Source: Candidatus Zixiibacteriota bacterium (GTDB lineage: Bacteria; Zixibacteria; MSB-5A5; GN15; JAAZOE01). Taken from it: a stretch of DNA of 64,000 nucleotides. The notes below the pieces were generated by a model. That model did no database searches. It saw only the letters and a list, made by a program, of their open reading frames with translations, and was not told the DNA's origin. Location: the NCBI GenBank assembly GCA_023138975.1, contig JAGLON010000033.1, forward strand, positions 1 to 64,000. Direction: 5' to 3'. Positions within the stretch are counted from its first letter, which is position 1, and each line of letters begins with the position of its first letter. The translations under genes and the position numbers were made by a program. Below, piece by piece: positions 1 to 10,500 of this stretch.

Positions 1-434
1 TGACACTGAACAGTGGACATCTGCCGCCCAAGGAACCCCAACCATGAATGGTTGGACCAAAGGCCTCATGAGGGCACCCGGCAATGATGAAAATGGGTTT
101 GTTTTTCATATTAACCTATTATTTCTAAGCACATTTTCCCTGAAAATGACCATAAAGAGTAACAAGTTATAGTGTTACGGTAATTCATGTTTTCTTGCTG
201 ATATTTTAAATATTTTCCTTTAATCATATTGAAATTAAATCGCATAGCGGATATTGGTTGTCTTGTAAAGGCAGTGCTTTTCATAATTATTGTTTTCATC
301 GTCAGCTCCAAGTACTGGTGTTAATTATATTGCTGCATTCGGGATTAGTAGTATATTGGTAGTGAAAGTGCCTTCTGGATAGTTGAATACCCGACAGGGG
401 CCATGGCCGCCCACCGAGGGTTCGATTTAGTACG
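1..434. other. Intergenic, no gene supported
   Basis: No coding region is supported here. The 66-codon minus-strand ORF at 111-311 has no recognisable protein features. The stretch holds a hairpin CCAACCAT-GA-ATGGTTGG near 38-55 that recurs near 2419-2436, and a GC-rich patch near 390-425 containing the palindrome GGCCATGGCC. The rest is AT-rich and featureless. Confidence 0.6.
38..55. repeat. Short hairpin repeat, copy 1
   Basis: CCAACCATGAATGGTTGG is an 8-bp inverted repeat around a GA centre. The same 18 bases occur at 2419-2436, and both copies are followed by a GGGCACCCGG-like stretch (here after an insertion of about 20 bases). The pair flanks the potassium-channel gene in the same orientation. 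Function unknown. Confidence 0.6.
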
Positions 435-2126
435 TTATTGATAGGTGTCCATTAGACATTTTTCAGCATCGCTCGTCCCAATCAAGACCATTTCATCATG
501 TTTATCAAGAAGAATTGAGGGTTCGGGATTGATATTCAATTTATTCTCTCTAACAATAGCAATTACGCTGCAGCCTGTTTGTTTCCGGACTTGACTTTCA
601 GCAAGAGATTTACCCGCAAGGGATGGGTGTACCGATGCACGGAAGATGTTCAGTCCTTCTGCAAACATCAGTATTTTATTGGGTTTTAGAAGATTAATTA
701 TGGTATTTGCTCCCATTGAAGCATGTGACATGACAAGGTCTGCTCCAGCGCTGTGCAGTTTGGAAATATTTCTGTCCAGATTTGCCCGGCTGACAATCTG
801 TATATCGGATCGCAGTTTACGGCAATAGATCGTGAGATAAATATTCATAGAGTCATCATGAGTGGTAATAATTACAGATGTAGCTTCCCGTATTCCGGCA
901 CGATTCAAAGTATCAAGATCGGCGGCATTTCCTTGAATATACTCTTTATTTTTAATGGCTTTCGGATTCTTTTCCACAACCTTATAAACAATCTGTCTCT
1001 CTTTCAATATCTGTGCTGCCGCACGCCCAACACGGCCGCCACCCAATATGAGAACAGGAGCATCGGTGGTGTGATAACCGCGATAAATAGAGAAGACCTC
1101 GTCATATTTTTTGAGTTGTTCGGCCGAGCCGGCAAGTACGAGCACAGTCGTGGAATTGATTCGAGTCTGTGGCTCTGGGATTTTGAATTGGCCTCTCTCC
1201 CAAAGCCCGACAACTGTTACGCCGGTTTTTTCTCGCAGATTGCTTTGAATGAGGGTTTTTCCCTCAAGTGGCGTTCGCATTGCAGATGCTTCGGCGATTA
1301 GAAGCTTATCGAATTTTCCGATAACATTTGCTCCCATACTCATCCCGAGTGTTCTTCGCGCTAAGGATTCTCCAAGCATCTTCATAAACTGAAAGACATA
1401 AGTGCTGCCGGCAAGCTCCAGAATATCGATGGAATCATCCGAATCCGCATTAGTAACGATAGGTACATTTACAGAAATATCACGGACAGTAAAGGATATA
1501 TTCGTGTTGGTCATATCATCGTTGTTGGCAACCAGCATGGCGGCATCTTGTATGCGGAGACGTTTGTATGTTTCCGGATCACCCAAATCTCCCACGACCA
1601 CCTTGAAACCTAAATCATAAAGTTCTAACGCACGCTGCAAATCAGTGGAGATTATGGCATAATTATAATCATATTTTTTCAGTTTCTCTACGAGGTTTAT
1701 AGTTATCGGATCAAAACTTGTCAGTATCACATGCCCTGTTGTGCCTTCCGGCAATTCCCGTGGAGTTCTGGCCCTTGATTGGGTTTCAAGCCAGGGGGCA
1801 TAAAAAAATTGAATGAAAGTAAAGGGCAGCATAACGAGAAGAAAAAGAATGCCGGACATGAGTACAAGCAACGTGAAAGCCTTGCCTAAATCACTTGTGA
1901 AGGTGATATCTCCGAAACCAAGAGTGGACATTACGGTGAGCGTCCAATAGAAACCCGTAATCCAGCTAAACTCCTTATCTTCATAAAGCATTATAAAATG
2001 AAACAAAATGCTGTACATCACCACCAGAATTGTCAACGCCAAAAGGAACTTGAATAGAAGTTTGAAATTCCTCTTAGTTGTTCTGCTTCGAGTAAAGTAA
2101 AGAATTTGGGAAGGAATGAATTTCAT
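435..2126 (-). CDS. Potassium channel protein with two TrkA/RCK modules
   Basis: A 563-residue two-helix K+ channel. Membrane segments are seen around residues 25-47 and 83-110, with a pore loop between them carrying the selectivity filter TLGFGD (residues 68-73), a TVGYGD variant. The cytoplasmic part holds two RCK modules in tandem: a TrkA-N-like fold from about 130 and a TrkA-C domain from about 265, then a second Rossmann domain opening with GGGRVGR around 365 and a second TrkA-C domain near 490-560. Members of this family gate K+ flux in response to nucleotides or ions. The gene stands alone, separated from the ABC exporter genes by about 400 bp. Assignment to the channel family is secure; the ligand is unknown. 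Confidence 0.93.
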   Translation of the reverse strand: MKFIPSQILYFTRSRTTKRNFKLLFKFLLALTILVVMYSILFHFIMLYEDKEFSWITGFYWTLTVMSTLGFGDITFTSDLGKAFTLLVLMSGILFLLVMLPFTFIQFFYAPWLETQSRARTPRELPEGTTGHVILTSFDPITINLVEKLKKYDYNYAIISTDLQRALELYDLGFKVVVGDLGDPETYKRLRIQDAAMLVANNDDMTNTNISFTVRDISVNVPIVTNADSDDSIDILELAGSTYVFQFMKMLGESLARRTLGMSMGANVIGKFDKLLIAEASAMRTPLEGKTLIQSNLREKTGVTVVGLWERGQFKIPEPQTRINSTTVLVLAGSAEQLKKYDEVFSIYRGYHTTDAPVLILGGGRVGRAAAQILKERQIVYKVVEKNPKAIKNKEYIQGNAADLDTLNRAGIREATSVIITTHDDSMNIYLTIYCRKLRSDIQIVSRANLDRNISKLHSAGADLVMSHASMGANTIINLLKPNKILMFAEGLNIFRASVHPSLAGKSLAESQVRKQTGCSVIAIVRENKLNINPEPSILLDKHDEMVLIGTSDAEKCLMDTYQ

Positions 2127-2524
2127 GATGAAGAACCTTTCACTACAATGATTGGGCTATGGCTAATTCACCAATTAGCTCCCAATAAAACATAAGCTGC
2201 TAACTCAGCGCTGTATGTCTTCAGACAATTAGGACCCGAGTAGCTAAAATCTAAGACATAATTTGTCTTTCGGCAATCGATTTATTGTATTCTCTTTTCC
2301 TCGGTTTCATAGGATAATACAGTCGACCATGAACGCCAGAATGACGGATCGTACCGTATTCAATGGGTGCGAAATATTGGTAAAAAAGCTGGATAATGCG
2401 ATACTGGCTTATCCAATCCCAACCATGAATGGTTGGGGCACCCGGGAATCATGCGATTCTAATATCGGGCCATATTACTATAACCGCATCCATTGGGCGC
2501 GAGAGAGAATAATCACTAATTGAA
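2127..2524. other. Intergenic, no gene supported
   Basis: This gap lies between the K+ channel gene and the ABC permease, both on the minus strand. The 86-codon plus-strand ORF at 2263-2523 looks random. It contains the second copy of the CCAACCATGAATGGTTGG hairpin; no other structure was recognised. Confidence 0.55.
2419..2436. repeat. Short hairpin repeat, copy 2
   Basis: The same 18-base inverted repeat as at 38-55. Here it extends by one pair (CCC...GGG) and runs directly into GGGCACCCGGGAAT, which resembles the sequence downstream of copy 1. Confidence 0.6.
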
Positions 2525-3331
2525 TCAGAGTCGTGCGCCCATCCTGTTGCCGGATTCGTATGACCGCAATCCCAGATGAAAAACTCCATAGGCAATGCTG
2601 GCGATAACAAAATCAGCGCCGATTAACAGAAGTAGTTTTGTAAGATCGAAGTTTTTTATGATTTCGTATGGTATCCAGGCGGCGAATGCGGCCGGGATAA
2701 GGGTATGGAGGACCAGCAAGACTGGGCCTTTAAATAACGTTCCCGGGTAGAGCGTAAAACTAATAATGGCGTCTGAACTTCTCGCCGCCAGTTCTTCGGC
2801 ATTTCCCATGAAAAAAGTTATGCTGTGATACATCACTCTGAGAGATACAAGGATTAATGCAAATAGTAAGCTGAATATCCCGAATAGAAAGAGATGACTG
2901 ATGGATGTATCTTGGGTGAAGAGAAACAGGATTATGCCGTAGCTTAAATCGCCCCAGCCTGAGACGTGTGTGCGAGACATGAGGAGATTGGGTAATACAG
3001 GTTTGGGATGAAGTAAATATACATCGAGTTCACCATTGTATATTATGCGAGAAAGATAGGTTGAATTGCCGAAGAAAACAGCTGCGATACCAAAACCAAC
3101 TGCGGCCAGAGCCCAGAGAAACATGACCGCCTGAAAATCATATCCTTCGATAGTCCCGACCCTGTCAAAGAGAATCATCCAGAAAATAATAAAGGCTGAG
3201 TTATTCAGGATCATGGCAAAGACCTGAGTGAAAAAGGCGGCTCGGTATTCCATTCCGGCTGATAAGTTAGTCTTTTGATAGCTGATGAACAGCTTGAATG
3301 CTTTTACGATTGCTGTTAGAAAAGACTTCAT
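2525..3331 (-). CDS. ABC-2 type permease (DUF990/ABC2_membrane_6-like)
   Basis: A 268-residue integral membrane protein with about six hydrophobic segments and the EYRAAFFTQ-type N-terminal region seen in ABC2_membrane_6 (formerly DUF990) permeases. It directly abuts the preceding permease gene: that gene's TAA is followed at once by this ATG. It is the last gene of a three-gene ATPase-permease-permease operon. The two permeases are predicted to pair in the inner membrane and be driven by the upstream NatA-like ATPase. Substrate unknown; nothing in the neighbourhood names it. Confidence 0.88.
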   Translation of the reverse strand: MKSFLTAIVKAFKLFISYQKTNLSAGMEYRAAFFTQVFAMILNNSAFIIFWMILFDRVGTIEGYDFQAVMFLWALAAVGFGIAAVFFGNSTYLSRIIYNGELDVYLLHPKPVLPNLLMSRTHVSGWGDLSYGIILFLFTQDTSISHLFLFGIFSLLFALILVSLRVMYHSITFFMGNAEELAARSSDAIISFTLYPGTLFKGPVLLVLHTLIPAAFAAWIPYEIIKNFDLTKLLLLIGADFVIASIAYGVFHLGLRSYESGNRMGARL

Positions 3332-4111
3332 TTAACCACCCTGTACATGAACTCGTTTACGAGCTATTTCAAAGATTACGGTGGAACACAATAGCAGGCC
3401 CGAAGCATAAATGATTAATCCCAGAAAGCCGGTAAGGAAAATATCCTGATTGAACTGCACCATTGTTCTGGCCGGCCAATAGGCTGAAAACGCGAACGGG
3501 AGATATTTGGCAATGCCGGCCAGCCAGCCCGGGAAAAGATCAATGGGGAAGAATAAGCCTCCCATGATGAAGACCATTTTTGTTAATATCCAGTAAAAAG
3601 GACCAACCTCTTCAAACCAGAATGATAGCAAGCCAATATTAATCTGCCAGAGAACATTGAGCAGTAAGCCTCCGATGAGTAAAATAAGGGCGAAAGGCAG
3701 AGCGGTAAAGTATCCGTCCAGCGGACCTACAAAGATATAGGCGAAAGCATAACCGAGTATAAGAACAGGTAAACACCTGACCATACTTTCACCCATACCG
3801 CGAGATATTTTAAATATTACATAATAATATGGCCGTGCTAACCCATAGACAACAGATCCGTCTTTAATTTCCTCCTGGATTTGGTTCATTACCCCGCATC
3901 GGGATAATTCGATGGCCTCGGCAAAGGTCAAGTACCAGATCATCTGGATAATGGTAAAGCCTTCAATTGTTTCCCGGTCCTGATATATCGCCGACCAGAG
4001 CGAATAAAAAATATAGAAAATTATAATGAAGAATATATTTCTCAGCAGCATAACCGGTAAGTAGGCAATCTGTTCTCGAATTGAGATTGTGAATATTCTC
4101 AAATACTTCAT
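3332..4111 (-). CDS. ABC-2 type permease
   Basis: A 259-residue membrane protein with about six transmembrane stretches and a conserved cytoplasmic segment (QIQEEIKDGSVVYGLARP) characteristic of this exporter family, in which the permease comes as two unequal subunits. The start codon overlaps the ATPase stop by four bases (ATGA), implying translational coupling. It is the middle gene of the operon. Function as one half of an efflux channel is inferred from the family and context. Confidence 0.88.
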   Translation of the reverse strand: MKYLRIFTISIREQIAYLPVMLLRNIFFIIIFYIFYSLWSAIYQDRETIEGFTIIQMIWYLTFAEAIELSRCGVMNQIQEEIKDGSVVYGLARPYYYVIFKISRGMGESMVRCLPVLILGYAFAYIFVGPLDGYFTALPFALILLIGGLLLNVLWQINIGLLSFWFEEVGPFYWILTKMVFIMGGLFFPIDLFPGWLAGIAKYLPFAFSAYWPARTMVQFNQDIFLTGFLGLIIYASGLLLCSTVIFEIARKRVHVQGG

Positions 4112-5091
4112 CGTTTGTCTTTAGAGTAAATCAGGGAAATAACCTCATCGAGAGGCGGATTTGAGACCGTCATATCTTTTATCTGATTGGTCTGCATGAT
4201 TCGATCGAATACGGCTGTAAGGTCAACCAGATCAAGATTGATTTCCAGCTTGGCAGAGCTGTTTTTTGTTTTAAGAATTTTTACTCCGTCCATCTCAAGT
4301 TGCAGGGGAGACTGCAGCCTCAGGTCAACAGTTTTCTTTTTGAAGAATGAGTACTTCATTTTGTTCACCGTATCATCCCACACTATTTGACCGTGGTTAA
4401 TGACAATCGCTCTTCGGCAGATGCTGCTGATATCTCCTGTATCGTGAGATGTCAGGAAAATGGTAGTCTTGTCTTCGGAATTAATAGTTTTTATCAAGTT
4501 TCTGATGCGCTGCTTAACAATTACATCAAGCCCGATAGTCGGTTCATCGAGAAACAGTATCTCCGGCTCATGAATAAGAGAGGCGGCGATTTCGCATCGG
4601 ATTCTTTCACCAAGAGACAGTTTTCTGACCGGGACCTTAAGGTAGCTGCCGATTTGAAACACTTCTGTCAAAAAGTTTATGCGTTTCTTCGCACGGTTAC
4701 GATCGAGATCATAGATATCAGCCAGCAGGTAAAAAGAGTCAACTGGGGGCAGGTGAAACCAGAGTTGCGATTTTTGTCCGAAGATGGTGCCAATTCGATA
4801 GGCGAGCTGTTTCCGTTGCCGGTGCGGATCCATCCCTAAAACTTTAACATTACCGCTGTCAGAATACATAATACCGGTAATGATTTTTATTGTCGTTGAC
4901 TTTCCGGCTCCATTCGGGCCTATAAAGGCCAGTACTTCGCCGCGCTCAACTGAGAAGGATATATCATCAACGGCATGAGTGGTTTGATATTGCGGATTGA
5001 AAAGGCTTTTTACCGCGGCCGCAAACCCTGAAGATTTTATTTTTGTGTTAAACTTTTTCCTCAAGTTTTGAATCTGAATTACCGTATTCAA
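4108..5091 (-). CDS. ABC transporter ATP-binding protein
   Basis: A NatA-like ATPase. Walker A is GPNGAGKST; a signature-type segment (LSLGERIRCEIAASL) is followed by Walker B ILFLDEPTIGLD and the H-loop TSHD. The ORF track opens at 5178, but the first 29 codons look non-conserved. A TTG at 5091 has an AGGGG ribosome-binding site six bases upstream and begins the protein at NTVIQIQNL, where the family normally starts (327 residues). The start is therefore an inference; the protein identity is secure. It heads the ABC operon and energises the two downstream permeases. Confidence 0.88.
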   Translation of the reverse strand: MNTVIQIQNLRKKFNTKIKSSGFAAAVKSLFNPQYQTTHAVDDISFSVERGEVLAFIGPNGAGKSTTIKIITGIMYSDSGNVKVLGMDPHRQRKQLAYRIGTIFGQKSQLWFHLPPVDSFYLLADIYDLDRNRAKKRINFLTEVFQIGSYLKVPVRKLSLGERIRCEIAASLIHEPEILFLDEPTIGLDVIVKQRIRNLIKTINSEDKTTIFLTSHDTGDISSICRRAIVINHGQIVWDDTVNKMKYSFFKKKTVDLRLQSPLQLEMDGVKILKTKNSSAKLEINLDLVDLTAVFDRIMQTNQIKDMTVSNPPLDEVISLIYSKDKR

Positions 5092-5205
5092 TGAACGCCC
5101 CTGCAAGAGTTTATAATTTCCGGATATTATCATTAACACATTATTGTAGAAGATAAGTTTGTACTTAGATATTTGCAAATAGTTAAAACTAATTTTCTCG
5201 ACTTT

Positions 5206-7533
5206 TTATTTTATTTCAAATGTGATGCGGCTGGAGCGGCCGAATTCATCGACGCACATCAGCGAATGATATCCTTTCTCCGGTTGATAGAAAAGGTTAT
5301 CATCACTGCCTCCGGTGGCTAATAAAACATCATCCACAAACCAGTGCAGTTTTCTCGAATCCAGCGATGCTGATGCCTTAAGCTGAATTTTTTGAAATTC
5401 AGAGGGGATATCCTGTCTTATTTCATAAACGGTATTATGCTCAGGAGAAATAATGACCGGAGCATTGTCGGCGAGGACACCGTTACAGACTGGGTTATGT
5501 TCCGGCAATGGAGTCGTTAAGCCGTTTTTCAGGAGCCAGTTTGAAAGGCGAGCCGGCCACTTTTCAACTACCTGATGAGTGATAGTCTTACCGTAGGCAC
5601 AAGCCCGGCAGAGTTGTTTGCCTGTCATAGCATCGACAAGTATTTCCTTATGGACATCGCATTTTTGAGTGTGAGACACTCCTCTGATATAATAATCGGC
5701 GATGGTGACGGGGCAATGTTCACCGGGGAGTTTACCGCTGATGGCGCAAACTTCTCGCTGAGCGACGCGTTCCGGCTTAGTAAACCAGGCCGCATCACCG
5801 CTTTTTGTCAAATGTCTGAATACCTGCAATAAAAGTGGAGCCGATGATTCTACTCCGACAATATACGGAGAGCTTTCCGCCGAGAAGTTTCCGGTCCATA
5901 CGCCAATGGTATAATCCGGATTGTAGCCAATAGCCCAGGCGTCTTTTCGGCCATACGAGGTTCCGGTTTTCCAGGCGATTTGCGGTTGATCCGGAGTGAA
6001 TTCCCAGCAGGTGTTGAGCACCGGGCGATTCAAATCAGACAGGATGTCGGAAACAATGTAGCAGGCTTCGGGGGACAGGATCAATCTGCCAGTATCGGAT
6101 TGGTTATCTAACAAAGCAGTGGTCTTAAAATATCGTCCTCCCCGCGCCAGAGTCGCATAAAGATTGCTAAGTTCCATAAGAGAAACTTCGCACGCGCCGA
6201 GAACAAGTGGAAGGCCGTAGTTATAGTACTCACCGGTTAAAGTGGAGATACCGCCGTCTTTTAAAAGACCATGAAAATGGTGAAGTCCGATATTCGCGGT
6301 CAGATTGACCGCAGGTACATTGTATGATTGAATCAGGGCATTTTCAAGCGTAACGATGCCATGATAGGTCTCGTCATAATTGTCTGGCGAATACCCCCCA
6401 TAGTTTACAGGGATGTCATCTATTCTTGAAGATGGCGTTACGAGACCACGGTCGATTCCGAGAGCGTAGGCAAACGGTTTGAGTGCCGAACCGGGCGAAC
6501 GAATCGCCAGGGCTCCATTTATTTGACCGTTATGAGGAGCATCATTGAAATCGGGCGAACCGATTTGAGCCAGCAACTCGCCACTGTGATTATCAATGAT
6601 GACGACCGCCAAGTTGTGAATACCAAGCGGATGGAGTTGTTCTATATAATCCGAGGATACTCTTTCCAATTCGCATTGGAGACTGAAATCAATAGTCGTA
6701 CGTAAAACCGGTATATTTGAGAAATCAGAAATAAGAGACTGGCAGAAATGTGGCGCGATAAACGGTCTTGTCACTCGTCTATATGGGATTTCTTCGGCAA
6801 TAGCATCTTGATATTGGGAACTATCGATAAGATTACTTTTTAATAAACCGGACAGTATTAAATCCCGCCGTGCTTTCGTTTTACTGTCCGGTATGTCCGG
6901 ACGGTATTTATTAGGGGAAGCCGGAATTCCGGTCAAGATTGCGGCTTCGGATAGCGTAAGATGCGACGGTGATTTTCCAAAGTAAAAATATGAGGCGGCT
7001 CCGATTCCTTCGATATTGCCGCCATAGGGAGCCAAATTACAGTACAACTCAAGCAGTTCATCTTTACTATAGTGCAGTTCCAATTGAATGGCCCGGAGTA
7101 TTTCTATTATTTTTGCGCTGACGGTACGCTCTTTGGGTTCCATCATTCGGGCTATCTGCATCGTTATGGTCGAACCGCCACGGACAGTTTTTCCGGCCTT
7201 ATAATTATCATAGACAGCTTGAATGAGAGACACCGGATTAAACCCGGGGTGATAATAGAACCATTTGTCTTCGGCGTTAATTACAGTTTGACGAAACACC
7301 GGCGCAATACTGTCTACCACCACCGGTTTTCGCCAGAAGAAATCTTTGGATGCGAAGGCGTTTAGCAAGCGCCCGTCCCGGCTGTATATAAACCGGGAGG
7401 CGGGCTTATTTAAACTATTTACAGGAAGCGGAAAGATATAGGCATCACAAATCCATAGCGCGACAACACAGAAGGCTACCGCAATTACTGATTTCGAGTA
7501 CCTGAATAAGTACTTTTTTACAAACCAGTTCAT
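5206..7533 (-). CDS. pbpC: Penicillin-binding protein 1C
   Basis: A bifunctional peptidoglycan synthase of 775 residues. An N-terminal anchor helix (about 13-33) is followed by a GT51 glycosyltransferase domain with the catalytic stretch NAEDKWFYYHPG (Glu88). The transpeptidase domain carries SALK (Ser349), SYN (QSYNVP) and KTGTSYG. The C-terminal Cys-containing segment and a final beta domain match the PBP1C C-terminal domain. It acts at the periplasmic face of the inner membrane. The alpha-2-macroglobulin gene ends seven bases before this start, the same pairing as E. coli pbpC/yfhM, where the macroglobulin is thought to protect a wall breached by attack. All active-site motifs are intact. 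Confidence 0.95.
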   Translation of the reverse strand: MNWFVKKYLFRYSKSVIAVAFCVVALWICDAYIFPLPVNSLNKPASRFIYSRDGRLLNAFASKDFFWRKPVVVDSIAPVFRQTVINAEDKWFYYHPGFNPVSLIQAVYDNYKAGKTVRGGSTITMQIARMMEPKERTVSAKIIEILRAIQLELHYSKDELLELYCNLAPYGGNIEGIGAASYFYFGKSPSHLTLSEAAILTGIPASPNKYRPDIPDSKTKARRDLILSGLLKSNLIDSSQYQDAIAEEIPYRRVTRPFIAPHFCQSLISDFSNIPVLRTTIDFSLQCELERVSSDYIEQLHPLGIHNLAVVIIDNHSGELLAQIGSPDFNDAPHNGQINGALAIRSPGSALKPFAYALGIDRGLVTPSSRIDDIPVNYGGYSPDNYDETYHGIVTLENALIQSYNVPAVNLTANIGLHHFHGLLKDGGISTLTGEYYNYGLPLVLGACEVSLMELSNLYATLARGGRYFKTTALLDNQSDTGRLILSPEACYIVSDILSDLNRPVLNTCWEFTPDQPQIAWKTGTSYGRKDAWAIGYNPDYTIGVWTGNFSAESSPYIVGVESSAPLLLQVFRHLTKSGDAAWFTKPERVAQREVCAISGKLPGEHCPVTIADYYIRGVSHTQKCDVHKEILVDAMTGKQLCRACAYGKTITHQVVEKWPARLSNWLLKNGLTTPLPEHNPVCNGVLADNAPVIISPEHNTVYEIRQDIPSEFQKIQLKASASLDSRKLHWFVDDVLLATGGSDDNLFYQPEKGYHSLMCVDEFGRSSRITFEIK

Positions 7534-7540
7534 CTTGTGC

Positions 7541-10500
7541 TTACTGTTCGTCCCGAATAATAATTATTCCCGAAGATGATATCGACGATATCATCGGGTT
7601 GTACATGCATTCGGCTGCAATCGGAGGCAAGATAAATTCTCCGGCCGCGATAGTCCTCAGGCTATAATAGAAATCAATCGGTTGGCCCAGCTTCAGGTCA
7701 CCAAATAACAGCATGCGGTCGTCGCGGATATCCTGATAATCGATATGCGGCGATGATTTTGGTACCCAGGACATTCGAGGTGTTGTCTTGAGCCGGGGGT
7801 TTTCTATTTCGCAACCAGCCGGAAGCAAATCGTTTATGACTACATTCTCAAGGTTTTTGTCAGTTGCTTCAGCATGGATATGACAGATGAGTTGAGTACC
7901 AAGAGGAACATGCCGCAAATTGACAAACTCTCCGTTAACGCTTTGATACGTTCGCGTGACCTTAATACCGCGGTTGAATTCGGCGGCGGCGTTAGCGGTT
8001 GATACGCCGCTTGACTGCCAGAAATAGTAACAGGGGCCGGTTCCTATTATGCTAATTTCAATAGTTTTTCCGCTAATGTCATTTCGTTCAAGGCGGAGAT
8101 CGTCGGTAGTGAAGCTCTTTGGAGACTCGTTCTCAATTGTTATTTCTCCGGTGAAATCAGGGACTTCCCGGTCCTTAAGGTAACGCCCCAAAGCCATCAA
8201 TGCCCAAGCGGTTTCCTGGGTCGTATACCAGCGTCCGACGCGAGCATCATCTGATAGAGCTTTTGCCAGGACCGCACAGGAAGGGCTCTCTGGAGATATC
8301 TCAATCAAGACACTAAGCAGGATGGCGTTGGTTCTGACTCCCGAACTAAATCGTCCACCCGTTTCCGGCTCGAATGTTTCCGGAAAGACTGTTTCCGGCA
8401 GAAGTGTTTTGGCATACTCAGTGTCGCCGTAGGCGTGATAGACTGCTGCTAACTGATACCGCGAATAACTGGGTAAATCGTCGATGAAAATAGATTTCAG
8501 GGAATTTAGTATTCTCTTTTCATGAACTTCGGCTTTTGACAGCGCATACGCCGCATATATCTGTTCGACATTCCCAACATAACGACTGTCTGTATTCTTT
8601 CTAAGTGCGATTTCTCTTAAGGACTTAATTATATGGTTATAAAAGCCTTTATTTACCTGATAGCCTGCCTGCCGGGCTTCTATGATAAAATGCGAGGCAT
8701 AGATGGAGCTCCAGCCGTTTATCCGATTTCGACCGGGCCAATATGAGAACCATCCGTCGGGACGCATCATACCGTCGAGCTTGATTATTCCCTCCCGAAT
8801 AAAGTAATCGGGTCCACGGGTACCGTAAAAACCGGGTTCCGCGAATTTCGATAAATCGTTGAAGTTAATTAAAGGCATAAGTTTTGAGGTCGTTTGCTCA
8901 AGGCATCCGTAGGGATAACGAAGCAGGAAGGACATGTTTTTCATATAACCAACGGCGGCCAGTGATGAAGTTTTAATAACCGTCTGTTCGGTTGATTCGA
9001 CCCACTCATCGGGAATAGTAAAAGAACTACTGCTGTCAGATGTGATGGCGCCGAAACCGAATTTGGTCGTGACCGGTTGAGCCGGACGATTGGGAAGCTC
9101 GATTGATACTGTGCTGGTATCAATCCCATCGGTGGCGATGAATTTCAGCTTGATTTTACCCGGACTAATTTGTGCCGTGAAGGGAAATAGGACCGAGGCT
9201 TCACTGTTTTGGGCTACCGTAAGTCGTTTTTCAGAGTCTTCAAACTTGATCGGTCCTTCCGCAATGACGCGCACGTTAATATCAGAATCACGCCCGGTAT
9301 TATTAAACAGGGTTAAATGGCCGTTAACCTTATCGCCCGGAGTGACAAATCTGGGGAAAGATTCCTGAATGATGATTTTATCACGGACGATAATGTCGGC
9401 CGAGGATGATCCGAACTTGTTATTTTCAACCGCAACCGCGCTCAACCGAAGTTTTCCGTTGAATTCGGGAATTACGAACGGTACCTCGGCATGACCGAAT
9501 TCATCACACGTAATGATGCCTGACCAGAGCGCGATAGATTTTACCCGCCGGGCGCTAATCGGATTTACGTGTCTCTTTCGCTGTGAGGAAAACAAACTGC
9601 GCCCTCCGCCCCAAGTCAGGTGACTTTTGGCTCGTTCGACTTCGGGGAAGATGAATGAGTAGATGTCATAAATTTTTAATCCCGGCTGGCGTTTTCCGAA
9701 AAAGAATTTCAACGGATCGGGAGTTTGATAATCGGTCAATTGAAGGATGCCGACATCAACAGCGGATAATGTGACTTTGGCGTAGCGGCCGTTTTTTATA
9801 TCCAGAGAAACGGAGATATCAGTATTAGGCTTAATTATCTCGGGAGCCGTAATAGTAATAGGAAGTTTATGCTCGGCTCGATTGATGTTTATCGGTGCAA
9901 TTCCGAATGCCCGGGCCGGAGTTTTGCTGTCAACTTCAGCTGCCTTTTTTATGATTGTAGCGGTGATATAGGCATTAGGAAAGAAATCCTTTTTTACAGG
10001 AATCGTAATCTCCGCAGTATTACCGTCCATGTCATAGGTGATGAATTCAAGGACTTTGTTTTTCTCGACGGTAAGTAAGAGTCGTCCGCCGAAAGGAGCT
10101 CGTATCTGAATTACTGCTTTATCATCCTGATGGTAGCTATCCTTATCGAGGTCAATCTCAATCCGATCGGGCTGTTCCATTGACCAGGGAGCGTATCCCC
10201 AGCCGGAGGCGTAAAAAGTTCTTGAGGCTGAATGCCTGCCTTTTCGATCAGAGACTACTATTTTGTAACTGCCGTATTGGGGCGGTGTAAATGTTTGTTG
10301 AATTCCACCTTCAGGCATCGCAATAGTCATTGAGTCTACCGGAATGTCAGTTTTTTCGGATTTATAACGGTAGTTTCCGTTTCTGTCTTTTCTTAGAATT
10401 GAGTTATGTACAACCCGATAAATGGTGATATCAATGCTATCGACTGCCTCCTTTTGGCCATCGTGGTTGATTGCTATAGCCGAGAATTCCACCGGTTTAC

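Noticed and set aside
111-311. 66-codon minus-strand ORF
   Set aside because: No ribosome-binding site, no recognisable composition or domain, lies in an AT-rich gap.
385-430. GC-rich patch with GGCCATGGCC and CCACCGAGGG as copy of the 19367 element
   Set aside because: Only short words are shared and the stem structure is absent.
753-1301. 182-codon plus-strand ORF opposite the K+ channel gene
   Set aside because: Shadow of the channel gene, which has clear family motifs on the other strand.
2263-2523. 86-codon plus-strand ORF
   Set aside because: No ribosome-binding site or protein-like pattern; overlaps the hairpin repeat.
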